From positions 28,560,776 through 28,624,775 of the forward strand of contig NC_087069.1 of the NCBI RefSeq assembly GCF_963678635.1: a stretch of DNA of 64,000 nucleotides, written 5' to 3'. The DNA is from Symsagittifera roscoffensis. Taxonomy: Eukaryota; Xenacoelomorpha; Acoela; Convolutidae. The notes beneath the pieces are model-generated. The model did not search any database. It saw only the letters and a program-made list of their open reading frames with translations, and was not told where the DNA came from. Positions 41,126 through 51,910 of this stretch are shown here, piece after piece (position 1 is the first letter of the stretch; every line of letters starts with the position of its first letter). A program made the position numbers and the translations under genes.

Positions 41126-44100
41126 CTAAAAATCAAAAAAATATTAGAACATAACCACGAGTCGATATATTTTGATTCAAAGTGGGGATTGGTGGAGAAA
41201 TAGCAATTTTTGGACAAATTATTCCACAAAATACCTAAATATGCAGATTATGACTAAAAGCACGAATGCTGTATGAAGCATTCTAACGAAGCATTGCGAT
41301 CACGATTGCGACACTTTAAAATCGCCTTTAAAATTGTTTACCACATCCATGCTTACCATTTTCACAATTACCATCCCCTGCTGAAAAGTTTCGAGTATTT
41401 AAAAAGTCTGGACAGTCTTCCTTCCGAAATCGTGATTAATTCAAATTAAGAAAGCAAAACTGTTTTCTGCTATGCGAATCACAAAAGATGTACGAATTAT
41501 TGTATTTTAAAATTTAATGAGTACCCACTTCAGTGAACACAGGGATTTTCAACTAGTTTAGAGCGCCGTAAAATGACTCTCCAATTATTGCGAAATCACC
41601 GTTTAAGATTTTCTTTTCAAACTTGAAAAGTTTCACTCTCTGAAATTTTGACATTATACGAACAACTAGTTATATGAAAAGAAAGCGAAACACTAACAAT
41701 TACGATTTTTTTAAAATCAAACAGATTTAACAGCATTTTACGCGCAATCTTATTCTATTCTGTTATCGTGTTCTAACTTTCGTTCTGGTAGAAAATGTTC
41801 CAATTTCAATTGAAATTAAAGTTTCGATTTTTTATCATGCCGATCCAAATTAAACTCGGAACTAAAAATTAGCTTTGAAGATTCATTCTTTTCAGGTTTT
41901 GATTCCAAATTGTTATATCATTATAGCTTCCCATAGAACTTGTGTATGATCTTGTGAATGTTTTTGCGTAATTTTTATTTTTGATCTTGTGCTTTCATCA
42001 GTTATGGTTAATTATGAACTTGTTCATCGCTTCAAAACAGCTTTTCACTTAGAATTATGCTTTATTTGATATATCATATTGAATTCTTATACTGTATTTC
42101 ATAATGACCGGAGGTTAAATCATGGTAAGAAAGTCTACTCCAAATTTTGGCTCCAGAAAGCTCTAAATAAAGTTCGCTGTAATGCTCCACATAAGGTGCA
42201 CATACTGATGCGAATCTGCATCGCTTTTGACCATCACCGCCGTTTTTCTCATAAATTATAAAATTACACTTTGGTTCGCATACTTCAAATTCTTCGACTT
42301 CACAGCTCCCCAGACATTGTTCTGCGCAGTATTTGAACCCATGGCCGCTTATTGGATCAAGAGTATTGGAAATTCTGCAATCCAAATCCAAATTGTCTTG
42401 AAAGTGTCCAAAAACTGAGACTAAAAATCAAAAAAATATTAGAACATAACCACGAGTCGATATATTTTGATTCAAAGTGGGGATTGGTGGAGAAATAGCA
42501 ATTTTTGGACAAATTATTCCACAAAATACCTAAATATGCAGATTATGACTAAAAGCACGAATGCTGTATGAAGCATTCTAACGAAGCATTGCGATCACGA
42601 TTGCGACACTTTAAAATCGCCTTTAAAATTGTTTACCACATCCATGCTTACCATTTTCACAATTACCATCCCCTGCTGAAAAGTTTCGAGTATTTAAAAA
42701 GTCTGGACAGTCTTCCTTCCGAAATCGTGATTAATTCAAATTAAGAAAGCAAAACTGTTTTCTGCTATGCGAATCACAAAAGATGTACGAATTATTGTAT
42801 TTTAAAATTTAATGAGTACCCACTTCAGTGAACACAGGGATTTTCAACTAGTTTAGAGCGCCGTAAAATGACTCTCCAATTATTGCGAAATCACCGTTTA
42901 AGATTTTCTTTTCAAACTTGAAAAGTTTCACTCTCTGAAATTTTGACATTATACGAACAACTAGTTATATGAAAAGAAAGCGAAACACTAACAATTACGA
43001 TTTTTTTAAAATCAAACAGATTTAACAGCATATGAAACAATTGGAAGCATCAGAATTTGTTTAACGTTTATAGTTCACTTTTGGAAATCGACCAAAAAAC
43101 TTTGTCCGCCGACAATGAAATTTTTAAATCAACTATATAGTTATGTTTTAAGGTTTGCAAAACAAAACTGCATAAGTTTTTTTTGCAACCAAATACTTAC
43201 AATTTTCAACATCCCCGTGCCAGCTAAATGTGTGATTCAACATCATTGCTTTGAATTCGACTTCGCTCACTGACAAACTCAAAGTCTTGTCTCCTGTTAC
43301 TACTTGCAAGGGCTCAACTTAAAAACAAAAAAATTAATTAGACAATCCTCAAAAAGGATAAATCACATCAAACTTGGGAAAGATGTGCGCCTCCCTCCCG
43401 CTTTCCTTCTCGTTGTGAAAGTTCACCTACTTTACTCCAAGAAAGATATCCGAAAATATTTGGCATAATAATAATTGGCGTTTCTGCGATTCGCAGAGGA
43501 TCTGTGAGAAGCCTTGTAACCTGTCTAAGCATAGTCCGTTTCTCTTAGTTTTTTTGCGCCTCTATTGCTTGCAACCCAAAGCGCTCAGGCTGTGTAGAAC
43601 TGAAGCCGGAGGTCAAGTCAGAGCTCGTCCTCACACACTATCCTTACCATTGCAGGGAATCAATTCCTCGATCTGACGATCATGAAGTGAACGCCTTACC
43701 ACTAAGCTAAGTGCCTATTTTCATACTTATGTTCAACTAAACTATCAACAAATATAAAAACAACTAAATGAAGCATATTAATTTAATTTCATTTTAATTT
43801 AGCTTTGCATTGAAGTAACTGGAAAAATGGTTAGGCTCGGACCTTAGATTATCGCGAGCGGTGCAAAGTTTAAAAACATCGAATATCTTAAAATTCAGCT
43901 TTTTGAGTGAAACAATTTGTTTTTACCAGCACTCTCGAAAACCCAAAAAGCGCTATATTTTGCTAAATTTTATTCATCCGTGGCCACATTTTTAAGAAAA
44001 TGGGCCTAAAGAAAGAGCTATGCCAGCACTGCTGGTTAGTTGTAGTTGTGGTACCTGTAGTGCGCCAAAAAATTTTCAACTTGTGCGCTAAATAGAAGAA

Positions 44101-45390
44101 GCAAAATGTTACCCACTAAGGGACCGCCAGGGTCATGAGGATCTCGGGCTCCTGAAAAATCCGATATTGCAAAAAACTTCAAAAACAAATTACTAATTCT
44201 TATTTTTTATTTTCATGTTACTGAATTGGACGTCGGAAAACCCTTTCAATTTTAGGACCTGAAAGTTTGTTTTTCGTCTTGTCAGTTTTTATTTTACTTT
44301 ATTCGCCTTTTCCCACCTGCGAACTTTTAATTGCGAATTATATGTTTTTCCGATTCCATGACAAATCGACATCATACTACACTACCAGATGTCATCATAC
44401 TCTTCGCTGTTACACTATTGTAGCCTTTTTTCACAAATTGCTTTGTTAGGTAATTTTGGTAAAAAGCTATAGGGTAGAAAAAGTTCAGATAAAATGTTTT
44501 AAAAAGTAAAATATCACAGGTTGGAATAACAGAAGATAGATTGTACGAGAGCTTTTCAGTCCTTTTTTTAACCGTTTTTACGTTGTCTTATTATTCCTTA
44601 AAAATGCACGCGACTAACTTGGCCATGACAAGCATGAAAACTACTTGTTATAGTATGAAATTGAAACTCAAGCAGGAAGGGGAGACAGATCCTTTTCCTA
44701 GACATTTTGTATCCGAAAACATCACTGACCTGCAGCACTTCTCTCTATCAAACTGGATCCTGTTGATTTGATTGGCTTAACGCAGTCGCTCAGAAGAAAG
44801 CATCTTTTGTGGTCATCTACAGCATCTGAATACCACACAACATATGCGCAATTGCAAGCGTTGGTTCTATTGCACAATTCCAGACATTCGGATTTCTTTT
44901 CTAATCCAGAGATTTTGCATTCTTCGTCTGGAAATTGACTGTGGATTGAATTCATATCAAAACATGACATGTCTTCACCAAGGAGACGAAAACCTAAGCA
45001 AAATAAATAGTTCACTAATTTACTGAGGTGAAAAAAGATCTCTTAGCTCGGTAACTTTGAGTGCAAGGTTTTAGGCAATAGCTATGCTATATACCAATAG
45101 GTTTGCATACTTTTTCTGTAAAGATCTTCAAAAAAACTTGTTTCAATCTGTGGCTGTATCTTTTTTCCTTGATAAAATTTAGAAAATTTGTCTGATTCTT
45201 CAACAATAACTGAGAAATCTTTTTGAAAAAATATCAAAATGTAAAAGGAACTTGAGATTTTGGCAAAGTGGAAAAAAAAACAAATTTCTCTATATGAGAT
45301 CCAAGTTTGTGGCGTTACACCTTTGTATCCTGCGACAGACGAAAACAACCAACATGAACTAAGAAGTGCTAAAACTAAGTTTTTTGCCAT
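40779..45390 (-). CDS. Secreted cysteine-rich protein with PAN/Apple-like domains
   Basis: Minus-strand exons join in one frame, every intron in phase 1. Exon 1 (45390-45321) begins with signal peptide MAKNLVLALLSSCWLFSSVAG and ends AAAG/GTGTAA. Exon 2 (44993-44730; acceptor TTGCTTAG, donor GCAG/GTCAGT) has 88 codons with cysteines in the pattern E-C-L-E-L-C, A-C-N-C-A-Y and R-C-F-L-L-S-D-C. Exon 3 (43317-43201; donor GTAAGT) has no cysteines. Exon 4 is a 24-nt microexon (42675-42652) encoding GDGNCEN. The terminal exon (42420-42074) has C-A-E-Q-C, P-K-C-N-F and R-C-R-F-A-S-V-C. The last two exons are repeated in a second copy at 41380-41357 and 41125-40779, with AATAAA at 40771. The spacing and C-x-C/R-C-x-x-x-S-x-C motifs resemble PAN/Apple domains, which bind proteins or sugars outside the cell; that assignment is inference. 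Longer upstream methionines exist, but this one gives the best signal peptide. Confidence 0.65.
42074..42420 (-). CDS. Terminal exon of the PAN-like gene, upstream copy
   Basis: Acceptor TTTGATTTTTAG, phase 1 start, open for 115 codons to a TGA at 42076-42074, then AATAAA within 15 bases. It holds eight cysteines, including KYCAEQCLGSC and QKRCRFASVC. The second copy lies 1,295 bp away at 40779-41125. Confidence 0.7.
42652..42675 (-). CDS. 24-nt microexon (copy at 41357-41380)
   Basis: TTTTCAG/CAGGGG and AAAATG/GTAAGC bound 24 bases that are phase 1 on both sides, as all other introns of this gene. It encodes GDGNCEN plus split codons. Consistent phase and consensus borders support it; transcript evidence is lacking. 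Confidence 0.5.
43201..43317 (-). CDS. Exon 3 of the PAN-like gene
   Basis: Acceptor GTTTTTAAG and donor AAATT/GTAAGT enclose 117 bp in phase 1 at both ends. The segment (EPLQVVTGDKTLSLSVSEVE, then LNHTFSWHGDVEN) is polar with one N-glycosylation sequon (NHT). It may be a linker between the two cysteine-rich domains. Confidence 0.55.
43318..44729. other. Intron 2 of the PAN-like gene
   Basis: Apart from the SINE-like piece at 43480-43715, the stretch is A+T-rich without recognised content. Confidence 0.4.
43480..43715 (-). repeat. Possible tRNA-derived SINE in intron 2 of the PAN-like gene
   Basis: On the minus strand GGCACTTAGCTTAGTGGTAA carries an A box (TAGCTTAGTGG). About 40 bases later GAGGAATTGATTCCC is a degenerate B box. 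The acceptor stem is not closed. A tail with GTTGCAAGCAATAGAGGCGC follows. It is either a SINE head or a tRNA pseudogene. Confidence 0.45.
44730..44993 (-). CDS. Exon 2 of the PAN-like gene (first cysteine-rich domain)
   Basis: Bounded by TTTTGCTTAG and GCTGCAG/GTCAGT; 264 bp, phase 1 at both ends, so it can be added or lost without shifting the frame. It reads EDMSCFDMNSIHSQFPDEEC and later CNCAYVVWYSDAVDDHKRCF. Eight cysteines, suggesting several disulfides. Confidence 0.7.
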
Positions 45391-46936
45391 GACAATTTTT
45401 GTTTTGTTGGACTGTTTTGAAGCAGATTTCTCAGATATTGTGATATTTGGCGGCAGTTCTGATAACCGTTTTTTCTTATTCGTTCCAAATACTTTGAGCT
45501 TCATAAATGGGGCAAGACCAGATTTAAAACACGGCAAACTTTTCATCAACGCCGACTGTGTTTGATTCAAAAATTATGAGCTGAAAAAGATGTCGACCGT
45601 CCAATTGGTGAACTCGTTTTAAGCTTTATCGAAAAACTGAGTAGTGAATCCCGTGGTGAAAAGCGTAGAAAAAATTCCTATATCTTTGAACTTTTAGTAA
45701 ATTTTGTTGGGAAGTTACCATGTTTTACAACTTAATTATATCAGAGGTTCTAGGATAGCAGTTTTTTTCCGAAAAACAACAAATAACAAATCTCTTAGAA
45801 ACAATTTATAAGATTGGAAAAAAAATTCGAATAGCTTATATAACATAAAAACGGTTAAAAAAATTTTAAGAAGTTTAGAATTTTGCTTCAATTTATTCCT
45901 TTAAAAAGTTAACGACTTAAAAATCCCTATGAGATGATTTTCAAGATCCCGGAATGAGATACGAAAAAGCAAACGTTTCGAGCTTTGTTTTAGTTGACTG
46001 CTTAATGAATTTAATATATTCGAACAAAGAATATATTCAAAAAATTTAACGTCAGCTTTTTTTGTTGACTGTTTCATAAATGGAAAATATTCAAACAAGG
46101 AAGAAACTTTTTGAAGCGTTCGTTTTTTAGGTTGTGTTAGGGCAATGCAGTAAATCGTTCTCATGGTCAACCCAAGCTATTACTGAGTGTTTACAGCCAA
46201 TATGCTCTGGTGCTTAATTAAGTTTTTGATTTTAGCACAACGGGTTGATGATTGCTAAATTCTCAGGGTCAATTTATGTCCAAAAAAGCTACGAGTGTTT
46301 ATCACAACCAACAAGTTGATCTCGATAACTCTTATTAGAACGCGTTTTTAGAATTTTTTTTTTATTCTCTGGAAGTTTTTAGAGATTCAGCTAAGGCTCA
46401 ATATTCCGGATAAAACAGAAGGTTTAATTGTATAAGCAGTGTTCAAGCTTTTTCGGTCAAAGCATCTTCCGAGCTTCCCGATTAATTGCGTTATTGGATT
46501 GCCCGATAATTCTGGCAATATCTTAACGAGAAAAATGCAATCGAAACAATCTACTAGCACTTCCAGATCAAGTTCACGATTAATCATCTTCTAAGCACGA
46601 CTCCGAAAGATACTAAGCGCGAATCCTAAGCGTATGGTTCCACAAGGTGAGACTGGCGTAAATCTTTCCCGCAATGAGTGGTCCTATTGCGGAATACACT
46701 TACAGTCCACACTACGCACAGTGTAATGACCATTCTTCCCTCTCCCAGGAAATAAAAGTAAAAACAACACTAAACTAGAACAAAGCGTAAAATTTATGGA
46801 AGTGTGTGGTTTGAAAACGAAGAGCGACGTGCCCGAATTATATTTTGATTTTTCGACCATAGATTAATAAGTTCTGATCTTATCTCTACGAAAACTCGGC
46901 ATGTTTCAATTTACTTGATCGAGAAAAAAAACGCGC
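45391..46936. other. Upstream region of the PAN-like gene, nothing recognised
   Basis: It should contain the promoter and 5' untranslated sequence of the minus-strand gene ending at 45390. Small minus-strand frames (45901-46170, 46387-46587) have no recognised similarity. Confidence 0.4.
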
Positions 46937-47350
46937 TCATCTTTGCTCGACCATGTCAGATATGTTTCGACTTTTTCTCAGAACTCGAAAAATTACAAAA
47001 AGTTTCTGGCGAGTAAATCTCCCTAAGTAATTGTTGTTGTTTCCAAACTTCTTATAGAAGTCTTTTTTGGGCAGACTTCTTTTCTCAGCTTCCAATTTGA
47101 ACTTGTCGTGATTTTTGTCCACGAGGGAAAGAACAAATACACGAGCTGTAAAGCTCATCACGGATAACGGCGGTTGAGCCTGATGCATGCTAGGTTTAGC
47201 TCTCAGGTAACTTTGTAGATGTAATCCGTATCCGTACCGATTGATTCCAAGAGTTACTAAATCTACGTCCAAGTTTTCGATAACAATATAAGGCGACCAA
47301 GGTCTATTAGTGTCATTGTTACTGAATGATAGATAACAAAATGGCGACAA
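46937..47350 (-). CDS. Unrecognised 137-codon ORF
   Basis: An ATG-initiated open frame with mixed composition: a hydrophobic, aromatic N-terminal part (MSPFCYLSFSNN, NRYGYGLHLQSYLRAKP) and a basic C-terminal part (KLEAEKRSLPKKDFYKKFGN, RKSRNISDMVEQR). Its length is unusual for this A+T-rich background. It lies just beyond the minus-strand Ty3/gypsy remnant in the same orientation and may belong to that element or to a host exon. No family recognised. Confidence 0.25.
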   Translation of the reverse strand: MSPFCYLSFSNNDTNRPWSPYIVIENLDVDLVTLGINRYGYGLHLQSYLRAKPSMHQAQPPLSVMSFTARVFVLSLVDKNHDKFKLEAEKRSLPKKDFYKKFGNNNNYLGRFTRQKLFVIFRVLRKSRNISDMVEQR

Positions 47351-48369
47351 TGAATTCGCACATGACTAGACGTGTCTAAGTGTCTTCTGGTGTATAGTGA
47401 AGCCTTCAAAGCCGGCCATAAATCATTATGGAACTTAGTATGGTAGTTCTACAAAAAATACTCTAACAGTTGGTTCCCTGGTGGTCACCTGATGAAATTT
47501 ATTGGTGCCTTATACCAATTACTGTTTCTGTTGTGCTCCACTGGTGCCTTATATCAGTTTACTTGACTTTTTTGTCTTGCTGGTTCCTTGCACCAGTTGG
47601 TCCTTTCATTTTAGGGAATCTTTCTTTTGGAGTTGTTGTTGTTGATACTGGTTTCTTGTTTGAGTTGATTCTTTTATACAGTCCCTCCGATATCTCCACG
47701 AACAGTGGATTCATTGGTGCCTCAGGGTTTTCTATCTCTAAAAATTGGTTCCACTTGTTATACCTTGCCAATATATATGCTACGAAGTCGCTTAATCGTG
47801 TATGTCTACAGTTTCGACATAATTTAGGATTAAGTACGGATGTGTAGCCACTGTTGCGTAGTAGTCTCGGTTGATTTCCAATTTTTTGGACCCATGCAGT
47901 GTTTGAAGTATATATTATAGTTTTTTTTTCTTGTGTTTTGTACTTTGCCGAAATTGTTTGGGATCTTTTTATTTTTGAGCTAAACGAACAGTTTTCCCAG
48001 CTCTTTGTCGAAATTTTTCCTCAGTCTTTGTCCGGTGTCTTTTAACTCTTTAAACTTACTCTGGATGTCTAATTACAGTTGTTTAACCAACTAACATTTT
48101 CCTCAGTCAAGTCGCTGTCGAGATTCATAAATTCAGTATGTTGATCTTTGGTCTACCTACGTTTTATCAATACCTCGTCCTCGATCAAGCGTTTATGACA
48201 TGCATCTGTTCCGGTGCAAGTGGCGACATTTCGAGTGTTTCTTGTTGTAAACAGTTAGCTTACTTTACATTTTCCCACTTTAAGTGGTTTTGATTTTTGT
48301 TCTAGCTAGGTTTGATGTTATCAAACTTGATCTCCTCCCCATATGCATTCGAATAGTGACAACTTAGCC

Positions 48370-49360
48370 CCTGAGTGCGGTGTTACTCTTGGTTTCTGCT
48401 TTTACTCCGCTACTTTCGATGGCAGTTTCTAAGGTGTATTGGTTGGATCAATTTTCATTACCCCTAACCGTGTTTTTAAAGTTTGAATTGGTCGCTCCTC
48501 GAGCCCTCTTGCTCTGTGATTGTGCCTGGTGCGAGGACGAGCTTTATGTTGTTGTCTTTGCAATATTGTTGGATAATTTGATAGCTATACGTTTGTGTCT
48601 GGTCACACCTGACCCGACTTGGTTGGTACTCCGTTCTTCAAGATTTACCTTTGCATAAACTTTATTGCGTTGTCTTCACTGGTGCTTGTTTCAATTTTTG
48701 TTGTTGGTTATTTTGAAAATCTATCCATTGCTGCTAAAAGATGTTTTTTTCCCTAATGCAATGATCGCTCTGAAGATATTCGTGAACCAGGTGTCCTCTG
48801 CTAGACCTAGCATTGCTTCTGTTCCTGGGTGCGTGAGGTGTTGCATAATTGGGTCGGTCTGGCCACCCAGTGGTCAATAACCAAGCATTCGTCTCGTACA
48901 CTGAGTTGTTTCCTGGAAATATAGAAATACGGGACGTAAGAAATGTTTTTGCTCCCAGTCGTTTTCCTCGACGAAGTGCATTAGTGGCCTGAAATTTTTA
49001 TCCTTTCGGGATGTCGCGGCGATGAATATGTATCCCAGTGATTTGCTTAATTTTTTCCTTCCTTTATATTAGGGTATCATTGTCTTCTGTTATTGTTCCT
49101 TGTGCCCTCGTTATCTGCGGCATTATTTTGGTTTCTATCGCTGTAGACTTCTTGAGTTTCCATCTGGTCTTGGATCCTGCTGGATACATCCATTTCCGGC
49201 TCGTTTGGTGCCAGGCTTACGTTTTCTATGTTTGAGTCTCCATATTTCTCGTTTTCCTCTCTGTATGCGTTTTTTTGTAATTTTTATTGGTTTGATGATA
49301 CCAGGTCTGTTGTTACGGTCCACTTTCCGCTTTGGCGTTGCGGTATTGCCCAAAATGAGG
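48370..49360 (-). pseudogene. Integrase unit 2 of the minus-strand Ty3/gypsy remnant
   Basis: It repeats the linker (NTATPKRKVDRN), SPRHPERIK and CLVIDHWVARPTQL. It then keeps VRCDQTQTYSYQIIQQYCKD with the second catalytic aspartate and HRARGLEERPIQTLKTRLG with the catalytic glutamate. DNA similarity with unit 1 runs for over 500 bp at an offset of about 1.0 kb (for example TATCCTTTCGGGATG at 48998 and 50000). About 150 bp is missing in the part between HHCC and core. Confidence 0.75.
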
Positions 49361-49369
49361 ACAAGGTTT

Positions 49370-50444
49370 TTGTACTTTCTCCTGCTTTATGTTTTTGTCT
49401 TTGCAATAAAGTTGGATATTTTAGCTCTAAACGTTTCTTTTTGGGCACACCTGACCCAACATAGAATTTCGTTGTTCAAGATCTACCTTTGCATCAACTT
49501 TATTGCAGTGTCTGCTCTGATGCTTGTTACTACTCTTCTGAATGGTTATTTTGAAAATATTTTTATTGCCACAATTATATATGCGTCTTGGTTTAAATCT
49601 TTTGGCGCACGGCCTGAAAATTTAAGTTTCAGCTCCTCATTTGGTTCTATGTTTTTTTTCGAATTCCAAATGGTCCTTTTTTCCCATTACAGCCTTAAAG
49701 TCTTGACCTTACTCGCCTCGTTGTTCGCAGTTTCGTCCCATTGCTACGATCCCTCTACAGATATGCGGGAAGCAGATGTCCTACGCTCTATCCAGCATTA
49801 CTTCTGCGTGATTGAACGGTGCGTGATTGAACGCTATCCAGCACTGTGTTGCCTAGTTAGGTTGGTATGGCTAACCAGTCGTCAATGACCAAGCATTCGT
49901 CTCCACATGATACTGTAAAGTTACAGGCCGTAAGATCGTTTTACTGACTCCCAGTCGCCCTCCTTGACGAAGTGCATTAGTGACCTTACTTTTTTATCCT
50001 TTCGGGATGCCGCGGCGATGAATTTTTATTCCAGTGCTTTGCATAAATTTTTCCTTCCTGTATAGTGGAGTATGATTGTCACCCGTCATTGTGCCTTGTG
50101 CCATCGTTTTTCGGTGGTATTATTTTGGTGACTATCGCTTGTTAGGGTTGGCGAGTTTCCATCTGGTCTTGGATTCCGCTGGATATGTCGATTTCCGGCT
50201 CGATTCGTGCCAGGCTTAATTTTTTCGCTTTATGGATTTCCATATTTTTGGTTTCCCTCTTTGTTTGTGCGTTGTTGTTTTGGTATTTCCAATCGCTTGG
50301 TGATACCAGGTCTGTTGTTGTGGTCCGTTTCGGTGTTGAGGTTTCCCCCAAATCGAAGAAATTTTTTGTACTTTCTACTGCTTCGGCGATGTATGCTGCC
50401 TTTCGAATTTGGTTTATTTTGCTTTCAGAATCCACTCTCTGCAT
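49370..50444 (-). pseudogene. Integrase unit 1 of the minus-strand Ty3/gypsy remnant
   Basis: In order: a linker (STPKRTTTTDLVSPSDW), SPRHPERIK, CLVIDDWLAIPT (the segment before the zinc-binding HHCC domain), NEELKLKFSG where family members have an N-E-E-x-Q-L-D-F-A-G core start so the first catalytic aspartate is lost, DAYIIVAIKIFSK, and VRCAQ where a C-D-Q is expected. The pieces are broken by stops. The second unit repeats the same order. Confidence 0.75.
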
Positions 50445-51187
50445 AATTTAACCTTCACTGATCCCTCCACATTCTTAATTTTGGTTTCATACTTCTTCCA
50501 TGTGATCCTTGATTTGAAGTGCGTAGGATATTTCATCCTATTGTCCGCTCCCCTAATGACTGAAGATATCACTCACCCTCTTCTTGGGTTAGGTGCCGCT
50601 TTCTGTTTTCAGTCCCGTTCTTTTTGTTCTGCCCTCTGCATTTTTTTCTCTTACCCCTTGCCATCAGCGTTCTCTCTTTTCTGTTGTCGGCCGCCACCTA
50701 GTACAATCGTTACTCAGGATACAAATGTTGTCTTTTCTGGTGTTTTGTCTATTTCGCTTCATTATGGGATCGCTGTTGTTTGGGTTGTTTCTCTTTTTTC
50801 AGCTTGGGTGGGTATGTCCATTGTTTTCTTTTCTGCGATTGGTATTTTCATAGTTTTTTCTATTTTCTCAGCCAGATCAGGTTGCATAATCGGTAAGCAA
50901 AGTAACTCTTGCTTTTTTAGTTTTTTGAATATGATCTTTCGTTTAGTGAATTTTGAATGCGGCTGTTTTTGCTCTTCGTTTAGGACTGAGTTATTTTCTT
51001 TGGTTCACGTTTCCTATTGGCTTTATCATTTAGCACTATATTATCCAAACCATCAAGCTTTGGAAAAACGAGGCAATTCTTGCCACCAAAAATTCCTCGT
51101 CAAAATTGGACGCGGGTAGCCTCTGGCTGAGTGAGTTTTTTGACAAGTAGTCAATTAGGCGCATAACTTTATATATGATTCGAGAAG

Positions 51188-51387
51188 NNNNNNNNNNNNN
51201 NNNNNNNNNNNNNNNNNNNNNNNNNNNNNNNNNNNNNNNNNNNNNNNNNNNNNNNNNNNNNNNNNNNNNNNNNNNNNNNNNNNNNNNNNNNNNNNNNNNN
51301 NNNNNNNNNNNNNNNNNNNNNNNNNNNNNNNNNNNNNNNNNNNNNNNNNNNNNNNNNNNNNNNNNNNNNNNNNNNNNNNNNNNNNNN
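51188..51387. other. Assembly gap, 200 N
   Basis: Exactly 200 N, a fixed-size scaffolding gap. It separates the minus-strand Ty3 remnant from the inverted minisatellite, so their true distance and relative order are unproven. Confidence 0.98.
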
Positions 51388-51529
51388 GTTTAATTGTCAC
51401 CGGACATAGTAAAGAAAAACTACAATGTCATCAAGCAAATCAACTTTTTTTATCTAACTTTTGGGTCGAGATCCTAGACTCATGTCCCGACTTTGAGGGT
51501 CATGCCCCATCCGGATTCAGACACAAATT

Positions 51530-51910
51530 ACATGGTCGCACCGAGAGCTTGAGTCTGGAAAGTCTGGACATGAGTCGCGTCGTGGGTCGCGAAAGTCTGG
51601 ACATACCAAAATTCGGTCGCAAATTTCTGGACATGGGTTGCAAAGTCTGTACATAGCAAAAGTTGGTCGCGAAAGTCTCGACACAGACTTTCGCGACCCA
51701 TGTCCAGACTTTCGCGACCAAATTTTGGTAAGTCCAGATTTTCGCGACCCATGTCCAGATTTTTGCAACCTATATTTGGTGTGTCCGGACTTTCGCGACC
51801 CATGTCCAGAACTTTGCAACCAAACTTTGGTAGGTTCAGTCTTTCGCGACTCGCGGCGCGACTCATGACCAGACTTTCCAGACCTTATGTCCACACTTTC
51901 CAGACTCAAA
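51530..51910. repeat. G+C-richer minisatellite that inverts at 51.68 kb
   Basis: Left of the centre the repeated words are GTCGCGAAAGTCTGGACAT and AAATT(C)GGTCGC; right of it are their reverse complements, GTCCAGACTTTCGCGACC and GCGACCAAATTTTGGT. At the centre GGTCGCGAAAGTCT (51665-51678) and AGACTTTCGCGACC (51685-51698) are perfect arms with spacer CGACAC. About four degenerate units of 50-60 bp lie on the right and about three on the left. Repetitive peptide frames (MGRESLDxPKFG-like) result from the period being a multiple of three and are not taken as a gene. Confidence 0.85.

Larger units (their letters stand above)
40444..43033. repeat. 1,295-bp tandem duplication containing the last two exons of the PAN-like gene
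   Basis: Unit 1 (40444-41738) and unit 2 (41739-43033) both start TACGCGCAATCTTATTCTAT and end AAACAGATTTAACAGCAT. They look identical or nearly so along their length. Each carries a 24-nt microexon and a complete terminal exon with poly(A) signal on the minus strand. The near-identity means a very recent duplication or an assembly artefact. Confidence 0.92.
47470..51110 (-). mobile_element. Ty3/gypsy LTR retrotransposon remnant with duplicated integrase
   Basis: Minus-strand frames give Ty3/gypsy integrase twice, head to tail: unit 1 at about 50444-49370 and unit 2 at about 49360-48370. Upstream (50.45-50.95 kb) is lysine- and glutamate-rich sequence (PDLAEKIEKTMKIPIAEKKT). Downstream (47850-47560) is another basic frame (NKWNQFLEIENPEAPMNPLF and TTTTPKERFPKMKGPTGARN). 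Neither flank is diagnostic. Many stops and frameshifts show decay. No LTR pair was found, and the right side runs into the 200-N gap region. Apparently long plus-strand frames here are antisense shadows. Confidence 0.75.

Noticed and set aside
43640-43715. A functional tRNA gene on the minus strand
   Set aside because: A and B boxes are present but the acceptor and T stems do not pair.
45082-45570. A single-exon 162-codon minus-strand gene
   Set aside because: The central signal peptide and a phase-1 donor at 45320 explain the open frame better as the first exon of the PAN-like gene. The rest reads through an intron.
49100-49888. A 262-codon open frame on the plus strand
   Set aside because: It is hydrophobic, serine/phenylalanine-rich and lies exactly antisense to the Ty3 integrase units. 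The minus strand carries the conserved motifs, so this is a shadow.
50409-51119. A 236-codon open frame on the plus strand resembling a membrane protein
   Set aside because: It is antisense to lysine/glutamate-rich coding sequence of the Ty3 remnant, which in reverse reads as F, L and S and imitates membrane helices.
51155-51400. Open frames across the second N run
   Set aside because: Same reason: the frame consists of unknown bases.
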